From positions 304,428 through 368,427 of the forward strand of contig VXBM01000558.1 of the NCBI GenBank assembly GCA_013400155.1: a stretch of DNA of 64,000 nt. The letters run 5' to 3'. The notes under the pieces were generated by a model, which did not search any database, had not been told where the DNA came from, and saw only the letters and a program-made list of their open reading frames with translations. Shown here in pieces: positions 11,592 through 23,140 of this stretch (the stretch's first letter is position 1; each line of letters opens with the position of its first letter). The DNA is from Helopsaltes ochotensis (lineage: Eukaryota > Chordata > Aves > Passeriformes > Locustellidae). Both the position numbers and the translations under genes were made by a program.

Positions 11592-14500
11592 GTGAGTACT
11601 TTTAAAATCTCAGCTTTTCATGTTATTTAAAGACAAAGAATTTAATTATGCTTTGGGAGTTGAAGAACATAAATTTAATTGAGGGAAGTCTGTATTATCT
11701 CTTGGAATGTGGGGTTTTTTTATGGCTTTCCTATATTTGGAACTATTTCACATGATTATGAAGAGAGGTGTTGATGAAATGGTAATTGCACCTAATGAAA
11801 AATCCTTAACCCGCTCTGGCAAGAAAGTGAAATTCTGTAAGTCTACTCAGACACCTTGACTTTCCGTAGTTTTACCTTGTACCCTGTCCAAGCTCTTCAC
11901 ACATATATTTTCCTAAGTCTATCTTGAGAAACTTTTCATTTATGGTTATTGTTGTCTATCTTTTTAAAGGTTCCAGTTCTAAGACTATTCATATCAAAAC
12001 ATTCATATCAAAACTTGTATGTGTTGTGTAGAGTTCAAGTTTTGATTCTGTGTACTTAACAGAATCCTCAATGGCTTGTCAAAGGTCTTTGTCAGGCGAC
12101 TGGTGTGAATTCTCCTGGCTAATACTATTTTCTGGGACTGTGGTGGATGCTAAAGAAAATTACTAAAAAACATTGAGAATACTGATGTGTACTCATTTGA
12201 GAGGGAAATATGTCGAGGTTTTTTGTTTGTTTTAAAGGCACAACAAAACAACAGTTTAAAGAGTAAACAAAATGCATCGATAAGCTTTTTTTTCCCTATC
12301 CAAAGTCTGGCTTAATGTGGATATTCCTAAATGTAGATATTCCTGTGTGTGGTAACAGGTGGCTAGATTAATGCCTTTTTAAATATGTGATACGTTGCTC
12401 TATGAGTAATTGGCAATGATTTTTATTAGTTGATTTAATAATATACTTCTTAGAAAGAATGCTTCAAGTCAGCTGATTGTCAGCTCATATACACAGCTTG
12501 TGTTACTGCTTCACAAGAAGCATAGTCAATTAAGAGTATTAAGATCAGTGAACAGGGATTTGTCACAGACTGGACAGTTTTGTCACCATCTGCCTTTGCT
12601 GGAGTGGGATATTAAAACATTTTTTACTGTTTATTTACTGTGCTGGACAAACACAAAGGAAACACTACCTTTTGAGAGTTTTGGAAATGTCTTTGCAAAT
12701 CTTTGTGGCATTAGTGACCAAGTAGTGACATAAGAGTTTGCAACACTTGACTTATTTTCCATAAATGTTTTCTTTTCACTGAGATATAGGTTAGAGAAGC
12801 TTAAAGGTAAGTAAAATGAAACATGGGATGCTGTTTTTTCATAGTAATACTTTTTTTATGACAGGTGTCACCACAAGGTGACATTGTTCGTGATTTTCGA
12901 GTTATTCTGATACAGATGAACAGATATTCAGCCTTGAGATTGTTTCAAGGTTTCATGTGATGGGAGTAATTAAATCTGATGGCAGTTTTCTCAGTGAGCT
13001 GTTTAACATCAATTCTTAAAACTGAGTTGCCCCTTGAGAGACCAACATTTGTGGGACTTCCTTCCGTGCTATTTAACATTTCATAGTGGCAAATTTGTAG
13101 TTAAATCAAATTGCACCTAATATATTCCAACTCTGTTGGAGTTCCTGGCAGCATTTAGAGTTCCAACATCCCTTTATACCGAGATTTTTTTTTTTTCAGT
13201 GGAAAGCTTACCTGTCACATCTGCTTCTGTTTGGCAGAGTTGTAATAGCCTGTCAATTGTAACAGCGTGCTATTTTTTAGAATACAAAGAATCGTGATAA
13301 CAAGGTGCTTGCTAATTTTTTTTAGCCTTTGGAATTTGTGATATTATTGTCTTAGACACTACTTAGCTAGATGGTAAGATGGCTTTTGCTTTCCTGAGGC
13401 TATTTGTTTGACAGAAAAATGAGCTGTGATCCATTTCTGATTTTGAAGATGGTAAAGGCACATTTAAATTTGATGAAGTACTCAAAACATTAGTAGTTGT
13501 CTGTCTGAAATGTCTCAAATTTATTAACAGTGTCTTTAGAATCTGTGACAGATGAAAAATCCAGCAATTTAATCTACTTCTATTTCTACCCTCCTGAGAA
13601 AGACTTCAAAGCCAGTCTTTTGCAACTCAGATGTATTTTGGCAGACTTTCAGTTGTACCAAGGCTATTGTTAAGGGTTTTTTTGATTTTAAGCCAAATCA
13701 TATTAAGAGACTCCACACAAGAGCTGAGTGAAAGATGGAGCGCAGGTGATCAACATCCATTGTAGAAAGCCACACTTCAGACTTCCATCTCCTGTATCCA
13801 TATTTTTGCAGTAGTAACAGGTTTGTGCTACCCTACAGTGCCTAATGCTATAAATTAAATAAGTGGGACTTCACTTAAACTGAATTTTGTGGTAGTCCCT
13901 GAGTGATCTGGTTCAAATCAAGAAACATTTCAAAACATGATTCAATGAATGAATATGTATTTGTATAATTCAGCTAACGTAATTTCAAATAACTTAAAAA
14001 CCCTAAAATAAGTAACATCTTGCAACCCAAGTATTTTATATCTTCTTAGGCTTTCATGCCTCAGCAAGGGAACATACAACAGCAGTTTCTGTTTTTTTCA
14101 TGTGACATGAATTAGAAAGTTATTTGTGCCTCAGACCTGTGGTATTGCCTGTAAAATACTTTTCTACATGTCGTGTGGTATTTTTTCATAGTCTCTGAAC
14201 TGCAGAAAAGGAGAAGAGTGTGACTTCCTCTAGGTCTGCCTTTTGGTGGCTGATTTGCCATACTCATTATACCATGACTTATGTAAACAGATGCAGAAGC
14301 TCTTTTGTTGACCTCTGAAATGACGATAGTCTGACTGGGGCCTGAGGCTGTTACTTCATGCTATTGCCTGGAGACCAAGTACAAGGAGTCATCAAACTAC
14401 CCTGGTGTGAACTTTGTTGTGGATCTGGAATTTTGTTTATCGTCTCACATGCAGTAGTATTTATGGTAAGCAAGTTAGGGCAGCAGCAGAGTGGGTGGGT

Positions 14501-17500
14501 AGGTGAGGGGAAAAGAGGCAAGTCAGCCCTCTGCCAGCTCTTGGCCCCTTGCCTGCTCTGCTTCTCGCAGTGGGAGTAAGGTGAGTGCCATGCTGCATAC
14601 CAAAGCATGACCTGGGATCTGAAGGCATGAAATACGGTACTGGAACAACCTTGTTTGCTTAGTTGCCAGGGGAGAAAACTGAAGTATGGTTAAATGAAGA
14701 GTAGCTTGGGGATTATGGCTGGTTCATAATAAACTTTGTGGTGATAACTAAAGAGAGCAGAACTGGGCTCAATATGAAGAGAAAGGAAGTCCATTTAAAA
14801 AAGGAAGGAAAGCCCTTAGGACTATAATTAACAAGCAAGAGCATAGGCCTGCTGTAATCAGATCAAAATTAGAGGTTTCACCAGGAAGAACTGGTTCAGG
14901 TTTAAAGTGCTGAAAGAGTCTTATTGTCAGCATCGATTACCTACAAGTGTATGGCTGTAGAGATTTTCTGGTTTTAAATGGCATTTTTAATAAGAGTAAT
15001 TAAAAAGTAAAATAAATTGGACGCAATTCACCTATTTATCCCCACTAATGTTTTTTAAAGGTAGAAAGCATTTTTATGCTTCCTATATAGGGATTTATGC
15101 TCAAGTTGGTCTGCTATGAAGTGGGTGAGCCCATGCATTTCTGTAGTACTTAGAATAAGAAGACTCTGTAGTGTATCAAAAGCTGCTGAGTTAGCTGTGT
15201 GACATTTTGAAAGAAACTACTGTGGTTCATACTAAGAATTTACTTTCCATTTTGTTTTGAATTCTAATCTTAAAGTAATCTTGTGGAGATCTTTTGATAC
15301 CAAAAAAGTGTTATGAGTCCATTTTCACAAAACCTCAAAGAAAGTGTGGAATTTTCTTTTTCACAAAGGTTGCCAATAGTCTCTGTTGAATCACATTCCT
15401 CAAGAGTGGCCTCTACATTCCATTAAGAAGGTGGAGAAAAAGCTCTTCTTAGTAAGTGCAAGCATGTGACAGTGGTGAATCCTGATGTTTGCATTATTAA
15501 ATTCTTAATTCAGTGATTAATAAAGGAATGAATGCTACCAGAATGCAGGGAAAGCAGGATTTTTATTTCTCATGGGGAGATAAAATGCGAATCTAGACTG
15601 ATAGTTGAACTCCTGTATGTATTTCTGGTATGTAAATTTCAACACTATTGAAAGACTCGCTAGATTGAAAACCAAAAGGTCCAGTTGAAAATGCTTGAGC
15701 CTTTTAATAAGTGAAAATCACACTTGTAGACTAACATACCTGATAATTTTAAGGAGAAGCTGCAGTTTCTGCAGCAAGTTCATATTACTGGAAGTTTGAG
15801 AAAATTATGTGTGTATGGCACTGCACAGAGTTGGAGCTTCAGCTGTGCAAAATGGCACTAATCTGTATGGAATGAAAGTTGACACAGAAATTAGCTCCAG
15901 TGTGTTGAGCTCTGGTGCCTGTCTCAGAAAACTGCACACTACAATTTTACGCTACATCCCTTAGAAGTTGTCTGAGGCATTTTTACTCCATATGTGAACT
16001 GGGCATGAAAAATGCAGCTTAAACTGAAGTCTGTTGTTTACCTTCTCTTTATTCTTTGCTTGTCTGAGATTCATTATTGTCACTGCAGTAAGTCATAATA
16101 ATTGACTAAGAATATGGATTTAAGGCCTAGCTACCATTCTGTAGAAGATATATTCTCATGAAAGGCGCTGTTTCAAATAATCTGAAACTGGTCCAACTGG
16201 TTGAAGGAAATTTTTTCACCAGATTCTGCTGATTGTGTAGTGTAAAACAAACATACCCCAAAACTGTCACTAAACTCAAACCCCAGCACAACTTCAATGC
16301 CTCCAGAGGCAGTGTCAAGGTAAAATACATTCCCCTGCCCAGCAGTGGGTGTCTGGGGTAACAGTACTACTGTAGCAGCATGTGGACTGCCTGTTAGAGA
16401 GCAGCTATTGTTTCTTTTTTGATTCACATAAGAAAAAATTCTTTATTCTATTTAGGTTTTGTAGATAACACTGAAATGTTCAAGATCAGGTCATATAAAG
16501 TCAGTGAAGGAATGTTCATCTCTTTTAAATAGTGGTCTGCCCCCAGATGTTTCTAAAAGAAGACCTTGTTCTTGGCCTGCTTCTTAATTGGCCAGTGCTC
16601 TCATCGCAGTAGTTTGCCGTGTTTGCTCTCCCTCCTGCCCTGTCTGTCTTCTGAAGCTTGGGAAACTGTCAACCAAGATTGCAGCACCCATGGCAGAAAT
16701 TTCTGTGTTGAGCCTTAGTATTCTTTGTTGCAAGAGGCTAGTACCCCACTAGTAATATTTTGCATTACAGTCAGTTCTGTTATATTTTCCTGTTTTGAGT
16801 AACAAAATGAGATAACCCTTGTGGGCCTTGTGGGTCTGGAGCATTCTGAAAAACAATGCCAGATCACGCAAGGGGAAAACCCATTTGCTATTCAGTTTTA
16901 ATTTAAACCATAATCTGCCTGTCCCTTACATAACTTCATCCTCTCCTCAATGCTTATGTGGAGTCCTCCAAACTGCTTTAGGACTGCTATGATGTCTTGC
17001 AACACCTTGCTTCAAGGGTAGAAAGGTTTCAAAGGGGAAGTAATGACAGATTCTCATAGCTGGTCTAGGAATGTGAGGATCACTAGGGAGACAAGAATTG
17101 TTTTATTTCAGGCTCTTTGGGCAGCTTTTCTGACTTAAAGCCAAAGCATCGCAAAGCCAAGGCTCACTAAAACCTGGTGATTTACATCATTAGCTAAATC
17201 TTACTTAAACTTTTCATTACAGATCCCTAAATGCCTTAACACAGCTCTGCATTTTACTGTACTAATATTTGGCTAAATCCCCACTGAAGCAAGAATCTTT
17301 CAAAAACAATTCCCTGGAGTTTTTCTTTAAGCCCAATTTATAGGAAAACTTCATAGGTTTCTCCCAAATACATTTATGCAAGAAATTCTGCTAAAGAATC
17401 ACTGTTACACTGCCTATAGAAAACTCTCCATTAAGTTTGTGAAATACAAATATTTCATCTGTCATCCTTTGTTTTGCTAAGCAAATAATATTTTTTTAGG

Positions 17501-18707
17501 AACTTCACCATTCTGGTATGCCTTATTAATTTGTGAGAGAATAATATTATACCTTTGACTTTAAACTATAACAGTTGTCAGTGCTCTTTTTCAAAGCCGG
17601 AATGCTGATGTGTTTTCCTGGGTGAGCTATAATAATAATGTCGTATCAGACCTTTTGGACTGAATAACTGATAGTTCTTAAAGTAGCAAACCGGCAAAAT
17701 ATGATTGGTAATTATTTGCAGCATCCTTGCTTGAGCTCACTTATGACATTTGGGCACACCACTACATCTTGGCAAGACACATCAACTACATTTATCTTTG
17801 GCTTGAAAATGAGGGCATCACATGTTGGTGGTTTGTTTGCCATCCTTTGCCAAGTACTGTATTGGATTCTGGTCTACTGCCAGGCTTGTTGCTGCTGTTT
17901 TAAATACTCTAGAATGGTGCCCAAACAATTTTCCACGTCACACTTCTTACTGTATTACCAGGGGATTTAAATAGTTAGCTTGAAATTACAGTTTATATTA
18001 AAAAAAATCAAAATAAACTTTACTGTAAATAAAAAATGAGTTTATGAGCACATTGTTGTGAATGTGGCTGCAAGGTCTCAGGAAAATGAAATATCTGTGA
18101 AAATATACAGGAGTAAGAGATCCTTATATGGGGCATGTAGAAAGTCTGGTACAAACCTTACTAACCTCAGTAGAAAGATTTTTATTGTCTTCTGTACTAG
18201 TTATTACATTGGTCTCCTCGTACTGGCATTTTAGACTGAATCATGGAAATTACTGAATTTTCCATTTCTAACCTGACTATCACATTATCTTCCAAATATG
18301 TACATATAAAAGGTCTGCTTTGTCTAGTTGAACAAGTCTTTTTTTGAGAGGAATTAAGGTAGCTGTGTGATTTGGCAAGAGAATTTTTTATTTGGTTTTT
18401 ATTATTTTAGTTCAAATGATGATTTTATCTAAATGCAAAGTTTTCCCTCTGCTCCCCATCCTGGATTTTTAATAATTTTCTTAAAAAAGCAAAGCAGTGT
18501 AATTGAAGGGGTGGTTTAGATATTGCCTTGGATTAGTGAAGGAGAGTCACTTACATTCTGGCCTCTTTTGTTCTTTTGTACTGATTTTCTGTTTGCTGCC
18601 CAAGTATATGAGTTCTTAATTACTCTTTGATTACTCTTTGGTATATTGCCTGCACTTGGATGTCCCACTTTCAACTAAGTATTGTTACTATGGGGTCAAC
18701 AAATTCT
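11592..18707 (+). other. FREM2: FREM2 intron 2, first segment
   Basis: This segment begins at the consensus donor GTGAGT. It is unique-looking, AT-rich intronic DNA without a repeat family I can name. The small features are a 14-bp tandem duplication around 11984-12011 (TTCATATCAAAACA type) and a 12-bp doublet at 18618-18641 (ATTACTCTTTG type). The short open frames at 12500-12733, 14351-14608 and 17701-17970 have no domain, no splice context and no repeat identity, and I treat them as chance. Confidence 0.7.
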
Positions 18708-18891
18708 GTCTCTTTTTTTGGGTTTTTTTTTGGTTTGTTTGTTTTGTTGGTTGGTTTTTTGGTTTTGGGTTTTTTTTTTGTTTTTGGGGTTTTTTTGTGG
18801 GTTTTTTTGTTTGTTTGTTTTTTGTTGTTTGTTGTTTTTTTGGTTGTTTTTGGTTTTTTGCTTTGGTTTTTTGCTTTGGTTTTTTTTTTGG
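18708..18891. repeat. G/T-rich low-complexity tract (GTTTT-type)
   Basis: About 180 bp consist almost only of T and G on the + strand, in irregular GTTT, GGTTTTTT and TTTTGTTT units. It produces false open frames in several phases: Phe/Gly/Cys/Leu-rich on the + strand and Lys/Thr-rich on the minus strand. It is a decayed simple repeat of the TTTTG class and not coding. A similar, shorter tract lies at 53053-53152. Confidence 0.9.
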
Positions 18892-20329
18892 TGTTCATTC
18901 CTCTTCTCTTTTTTCCCTTATATTTCTTCTTTGCTGGTGATACCTGCTGTGTTCCACAGAATAAAATGGCTTAAACAGGCCAGCTGGGATCAGTGCCTTC
19001 CAAATAACCCTTAGGCTGGCAGTTTAGATCAGGGTTTAGGGCAGGCAGATACTGATTCCATTCCAGTTCTCCTCGAGTCAGAGCCAATTGTCTGTCTTTC
19101 ATATAGAATGGGCACCTGGACTGTTGGGCTGGTTGAATAGAAAGGAAATGTCTCAAACACCAATACCTGTTGATAGTGTTTTTCTAGTTTCCAACTGAGA
19201 TCACTTGCTGGGTAATCACACTTTCAAAGAACAGATACAGTTACAACAAAGTTTACCAGTTTAGCACTTAAATCTGAATCACGCTTGTTTTCCTGAGCTG
19301 AATAGTGCCATTGATTTCATTTGACCTGGTCAGATAAGAGACAAGGAAGGTATAAGGTAGCCCTGTAAGTATTTAACAGGCTTTTTACTTAAAAATAATC
19401 CACAATTTAGCTTTTATATTCTTGTGATATAGAATAAGGCCCAGATAGCAGCAAAAGAAACATGACAATGAGCAGTAAAATTAGGTCAAAATGCAAGAAT
19501 TAAAGGGATTAGGGAGACACACTAGGCTTAAGTAGAAGAATTGAGAACTCTCAGCAGTAACACTGATTGCCAGTGACATGAGAACCTGCAGAAAGACGCT
19601 AATTCCTAAAGGGAACTATAATAAGCTTGTGAAATTATCTTGGTGTCAGTTGGAAGTATTTTTGATTTGGATATTCTGAAGAGCTCTAGAGAAGGGACAC
19701 TGGCTGCTGTCAAGAAAACCTGCTCACAGCTTGTTTAATTTCCCAACTTGTTTTAATCAAGGGATTCTAAACAGCCCTCAGGATAAGTTTTTATCACTTC
19801 ACTGGCCAGTTAATGGTGTAGAGTCCTCTAGAGATCCCATAGAGGTTCATTTGAGTAGTAAAAAAATGTATGCCAGAAGTTTCTGGATTTCTTTAAAAAT
19901 TAGGTTGATATTTATACAAAGAGTGATAAACATCTCTGAAACAAACAATAGATACATGAAAAACAGTATTCCAACAAGGAAAGTTAGTGAGTATTAATCT
20001 CAAAAAAGAGGCTAAGAATCAAATTAAATAAAAAATGGAGAAAATATAATGATGGCATATGTTGCCATCAAAGTTTCGCAACTTGAGCATCTTAATTCAC
20101 AACATTCTCACTGGTGCAAGTTTCTGTTTTCCTTGCTAGATATTATAAGGACAATTCTTGCCTCATCAACCTCTGTGTTTTTTTTCTGGAAAAACGAAGA
20201 CAATTATTTTTGTTTCACAAGCCCAAATTTTGCTTGGATACTGTTCAAATTTTACCTAAAGAAAATTACCTGTTCTTTATAATTGGCATAGAAGTATGTT
20301 CGGGAGTGTTTTGGTTGACGAGAGTTTAA
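18892..20329 (+). other. FREM2: Intron 2 segment, nothing recognised
   Basis: This is AT-rich intronic DNA between the G/T tract and the large CR1 copy. The short open frames at 19731-19997 and 20049-20329 show no homology that I recognise. Confidence 0.6.
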
Positions 20330-22060
20330 TGATGGTGGCAGTAAGGTAGAGTGCTTAGGGGTAGGAATCAAGGAAAGGCCAGCAAGGCAGATATCCTGGT
20401 GAGAGTCTGTTATAGAGCACCCAACAAGGATGAAGAGGCAGATGAAGTATTCTGTAAGCAGCTGCGAGAAGTCTCACATTCACTAGCTCTTGTTCTCCTG
20501 GGGGACTTCAGTTTGTAGCATGTCTGCTGTAGGTCCAGTACAGCAAGGAGGAGGCAGTGTGAGGAGGTTCCTGGAATGTATGGAAGACAATCTCCTGACA
20601 CAGCTGGTCAGTGAGCCAGCCAGGGGAGGTGCCCAGGTGGACCTGCTGTTTGTGAGCAGGGAAGAACTGGTGGGAAATGTGCTGGCTGGAGGCTGTTTTG
20701 GTCACAGCTATCACAAAATTATTAAGTTTAAAGAAACAAGATCAGCAGAATTGCCATGTTGGACTTCTGAAGGGCAGACCTTGGCCTGTTTAGGAGCCAG
20801 GTTGACAGAAACTCTTGGGAGACAGTCTGGAAAGGCAGAGGGGCCAGGAAACCCACACATTCTTCAAGAAGGAAATCTTAAAAGTGCAGAATTAGGATGT
20901 CCCCATGTGCCAGAAGTAGGGAAGAAGACCAACTTGCCTGAACAGAGAGCTTTGGCTGGAACTTGGGGAACAAAAGAGCTTATCACCTTTGGAAGAAGGG
21001 GCAAACAACTCAGGAGGAGTACAAGGATAATATGAAGTTACACAGGGAGAAAATTAGAAAAGTCAAATCCCAAGTAGAGCTTAATCTAGCTACTGCCATT
21101 AAAAAGAATAAAAAATGTTTCTATTAATACATTAGTGAGTAAAAAAGGACTAAGGAAAATCTCTATCCTGCTCACTGGATATGAGGAGAAAAATAACAAC
21201 AAAGGACGAAGGACCAAGTTCACACTCAGTAAGTTTGCTGATGACACCAAGTCGGGTGGGAGTACTGATCTTGAGTGCAGGAAGGCTCTGTGGAGGAATC
21301 TGAGCAGGCTGGATTAATGGGCCAAGGCCAACTGGAAGAAGTTCATTCAACAAGGCAAAGTGCTGGCTCCCATTCTAGGGTCAAAACAATCCCATGCAGT
21401 GCTATGGGCTGGGAAAAGGACCTGGCGGTACTGGTTGGAAACAGCTGAACATGAGCCAGTGTGTGCCCAGGTGGCCAAGAAGGCCACTGGCATCCTGGCC
21501 TGTATCAGCAATAGTGTGGCCAGCAGGAGCAGGGCTGGGATTGTCCCCCTGTACTCAGCACTGGTGAAGCCTCACCTTGAATCCTCTGTTCAGTTTTGGG
21601 CCCCTTACTACAAGAAGGACACTGAGGTGCTAGAATGTCAATAGAAGGGCAATGGAGCTGGTGAAGTGTCGAGCACAACTCCAGTGAGGCACGTCTGAGC
21701 CAGCTGGGAGAAAAGGAGGCTGAGGGGAGACCCCACTGCTCTCTACAACTCTCTCAAAGGAGGGTGTAGTGAGGTGGGGGTTGGCCTCTTCTCCCAGGTG
21801 ACAAGTGACAGGACAAGGGGAAATAGACTCAAGTTGCACTGGGGAAGGTTTAGATCAGATATTAGAAAAAAGTTTTCATGGGAAATCTCATTAGGCATTG
21901 GAACAGGCTACCTAGAAAAGTGGTTGAATCTCCATCCCTGGAAATATTTAAGAGATGTGTGGATGTCATGATATAGTTGTGGCCTTGGCAGGGCTGGGTT
22001 TGTGGTTTGGCTCTGATCTTAAAGGTCTTTTCCAACCTAGATCATTATATGATTCTATGA
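20330..22060 (+). mobile_element. CR1 LINE, internally deleted and decayed, with intact 3' end
   Basis: This is a non-LTR retrotransposon of the CR1 clade, the dominant LINE in birds. From about 20400 the sequence encodes the end of the apurinic-type endonuclease (VCYRAPNKDEEADEVF, then LVLLGDFS), stops at a TAG, and continues in another frame at 20490 with RRFLECMEDNLLTQ and a LLFVSREELVGNV-like segment. Reverse-transcriptase sequence resumes only at about 21205 with KFADDTKSGG, which contains the ADD catalytic motif, so most of the RT domain is missing between about 21060 and 21200. The C-terminal ORF2 region follows to about 21644 (for example LYSALVKPHLESSVQFW). The 3' UTR ends TCCAACC...GATTCTATGA at 22051-22060, the avian CR1 terminus. 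Frameshifts, stops and the deletion make it inactive. Confidence 0.9.
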
Positions 22061-23102
22061 AATTAAAGGCCGCAAATGATACAAGAAGAGCGAAAATCCT
22101 ATTAGAGTAAATTAATTAATTTTACTTGTGTAAAATTAAAAAATTATTTTTAATTAAAGAATTTTTAATTAAAAAAATTTTACTTGTTACTTATTGTTTG
22201 GGTTTGGTCTAGATTATAATATCTTAGACTGGTATAGTGTGGCTTGTTTTCTCTACGGTTTCCGTCAATTTTTCTTTAACAGAGTCAACTAATTAGTTTT
22301 TGGGTTTATTACTGGAAAGGATTTAATTTAGCAGTAGGCCCTTAGGAAGCCTTGAAAAGACAAAAAGACAAAACAAAAAAAATTCCCCTTCCTGAAGAAG
22401 GATTTTGACTTGTATAAGTTCAAGTCATTAGTAAAACATTAATTCAGTCAGCTTGATACACCATTGCCCTGAATATTTGCCAGGATTCCAATCTCAGTAA
22501 CTCTAAAGTTAAGTACCAGTGTAGTAGCACTTCTGTCGCTGCTGTGTAATGCACATTTTCTTCAAGACTGTAGGAATGCTGTTGCCACACACTTTGCTGC
22601 CTCTCTAAAGCTTTGTAGTTAGGGAATAACATAATAGAGAGGGAATTGCAAGGATACCTTTAAAGAAACATCTGAAGCCTAATTCAAAGGCCAGCGCCTC
22701 CAGTGAGGCTCTTTGTGCCTCAAGATTTTTGGTTTGATCCTCCAGTACTGAAATCTGTGACAATTTTTTTTTTTCACTCACTATTGTGGTGTTCGAGAAC
22801 AAGTTGTGCGAGATAAGATTCTCATATGTAAAAGCATGCTGTTATTCAGTGTCCCTAAAACTATTTTGCCCTATAAGTTTTTATTTTATGGCCTTCAAAG
22901 TATTTGATTTCTTATTCTGATGTCAGCATTTTGGGCAGAACTTGTGAACTCAAGAGCCTGAGACACTGTAGCCAGTTAAAACAGTGAAATACTCTGAATA
23001 ATATTTCAAGATTTTCCTCAGCTTTGTACTGAATTCAGTCAACATCTATGCTGTTTAATCTCACTAATCCCCTTCAAACTGGCTCATCCTGACCACAGAG
23101 GA

Positions 23103-23140
23103 TTTGTAGTACTCAAATACAGTACTACAAATTTGAGTAC
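23103..23140. repeat. Two interleaved inverted repeats
   Basis: TTTGTAGTACT (23103-23113) is the reverse complement of AGTACTACAAA (23121-23131). GTACTCAAAT (23109-23118) is the reverse complement of ATTTGAGTAC (23131-23140). The two stems share sequence, so only one hairpin could form at a time. Confidence 0.85.

Noticed and set aside
18627..19014. Phe/Gly-rich 'membrane protein' frames, and the Lys/Thr-rich reverse frame
   Set aside because: They are translations of the G/T-rich simple repeat.
20490..21644. Several + strand open frames of 60-181 codons that might be a host gene
   Set aside because: They are endonuclease, RT and C-terminal remnants of the CR1 LINE, broken by stops and a deletion.
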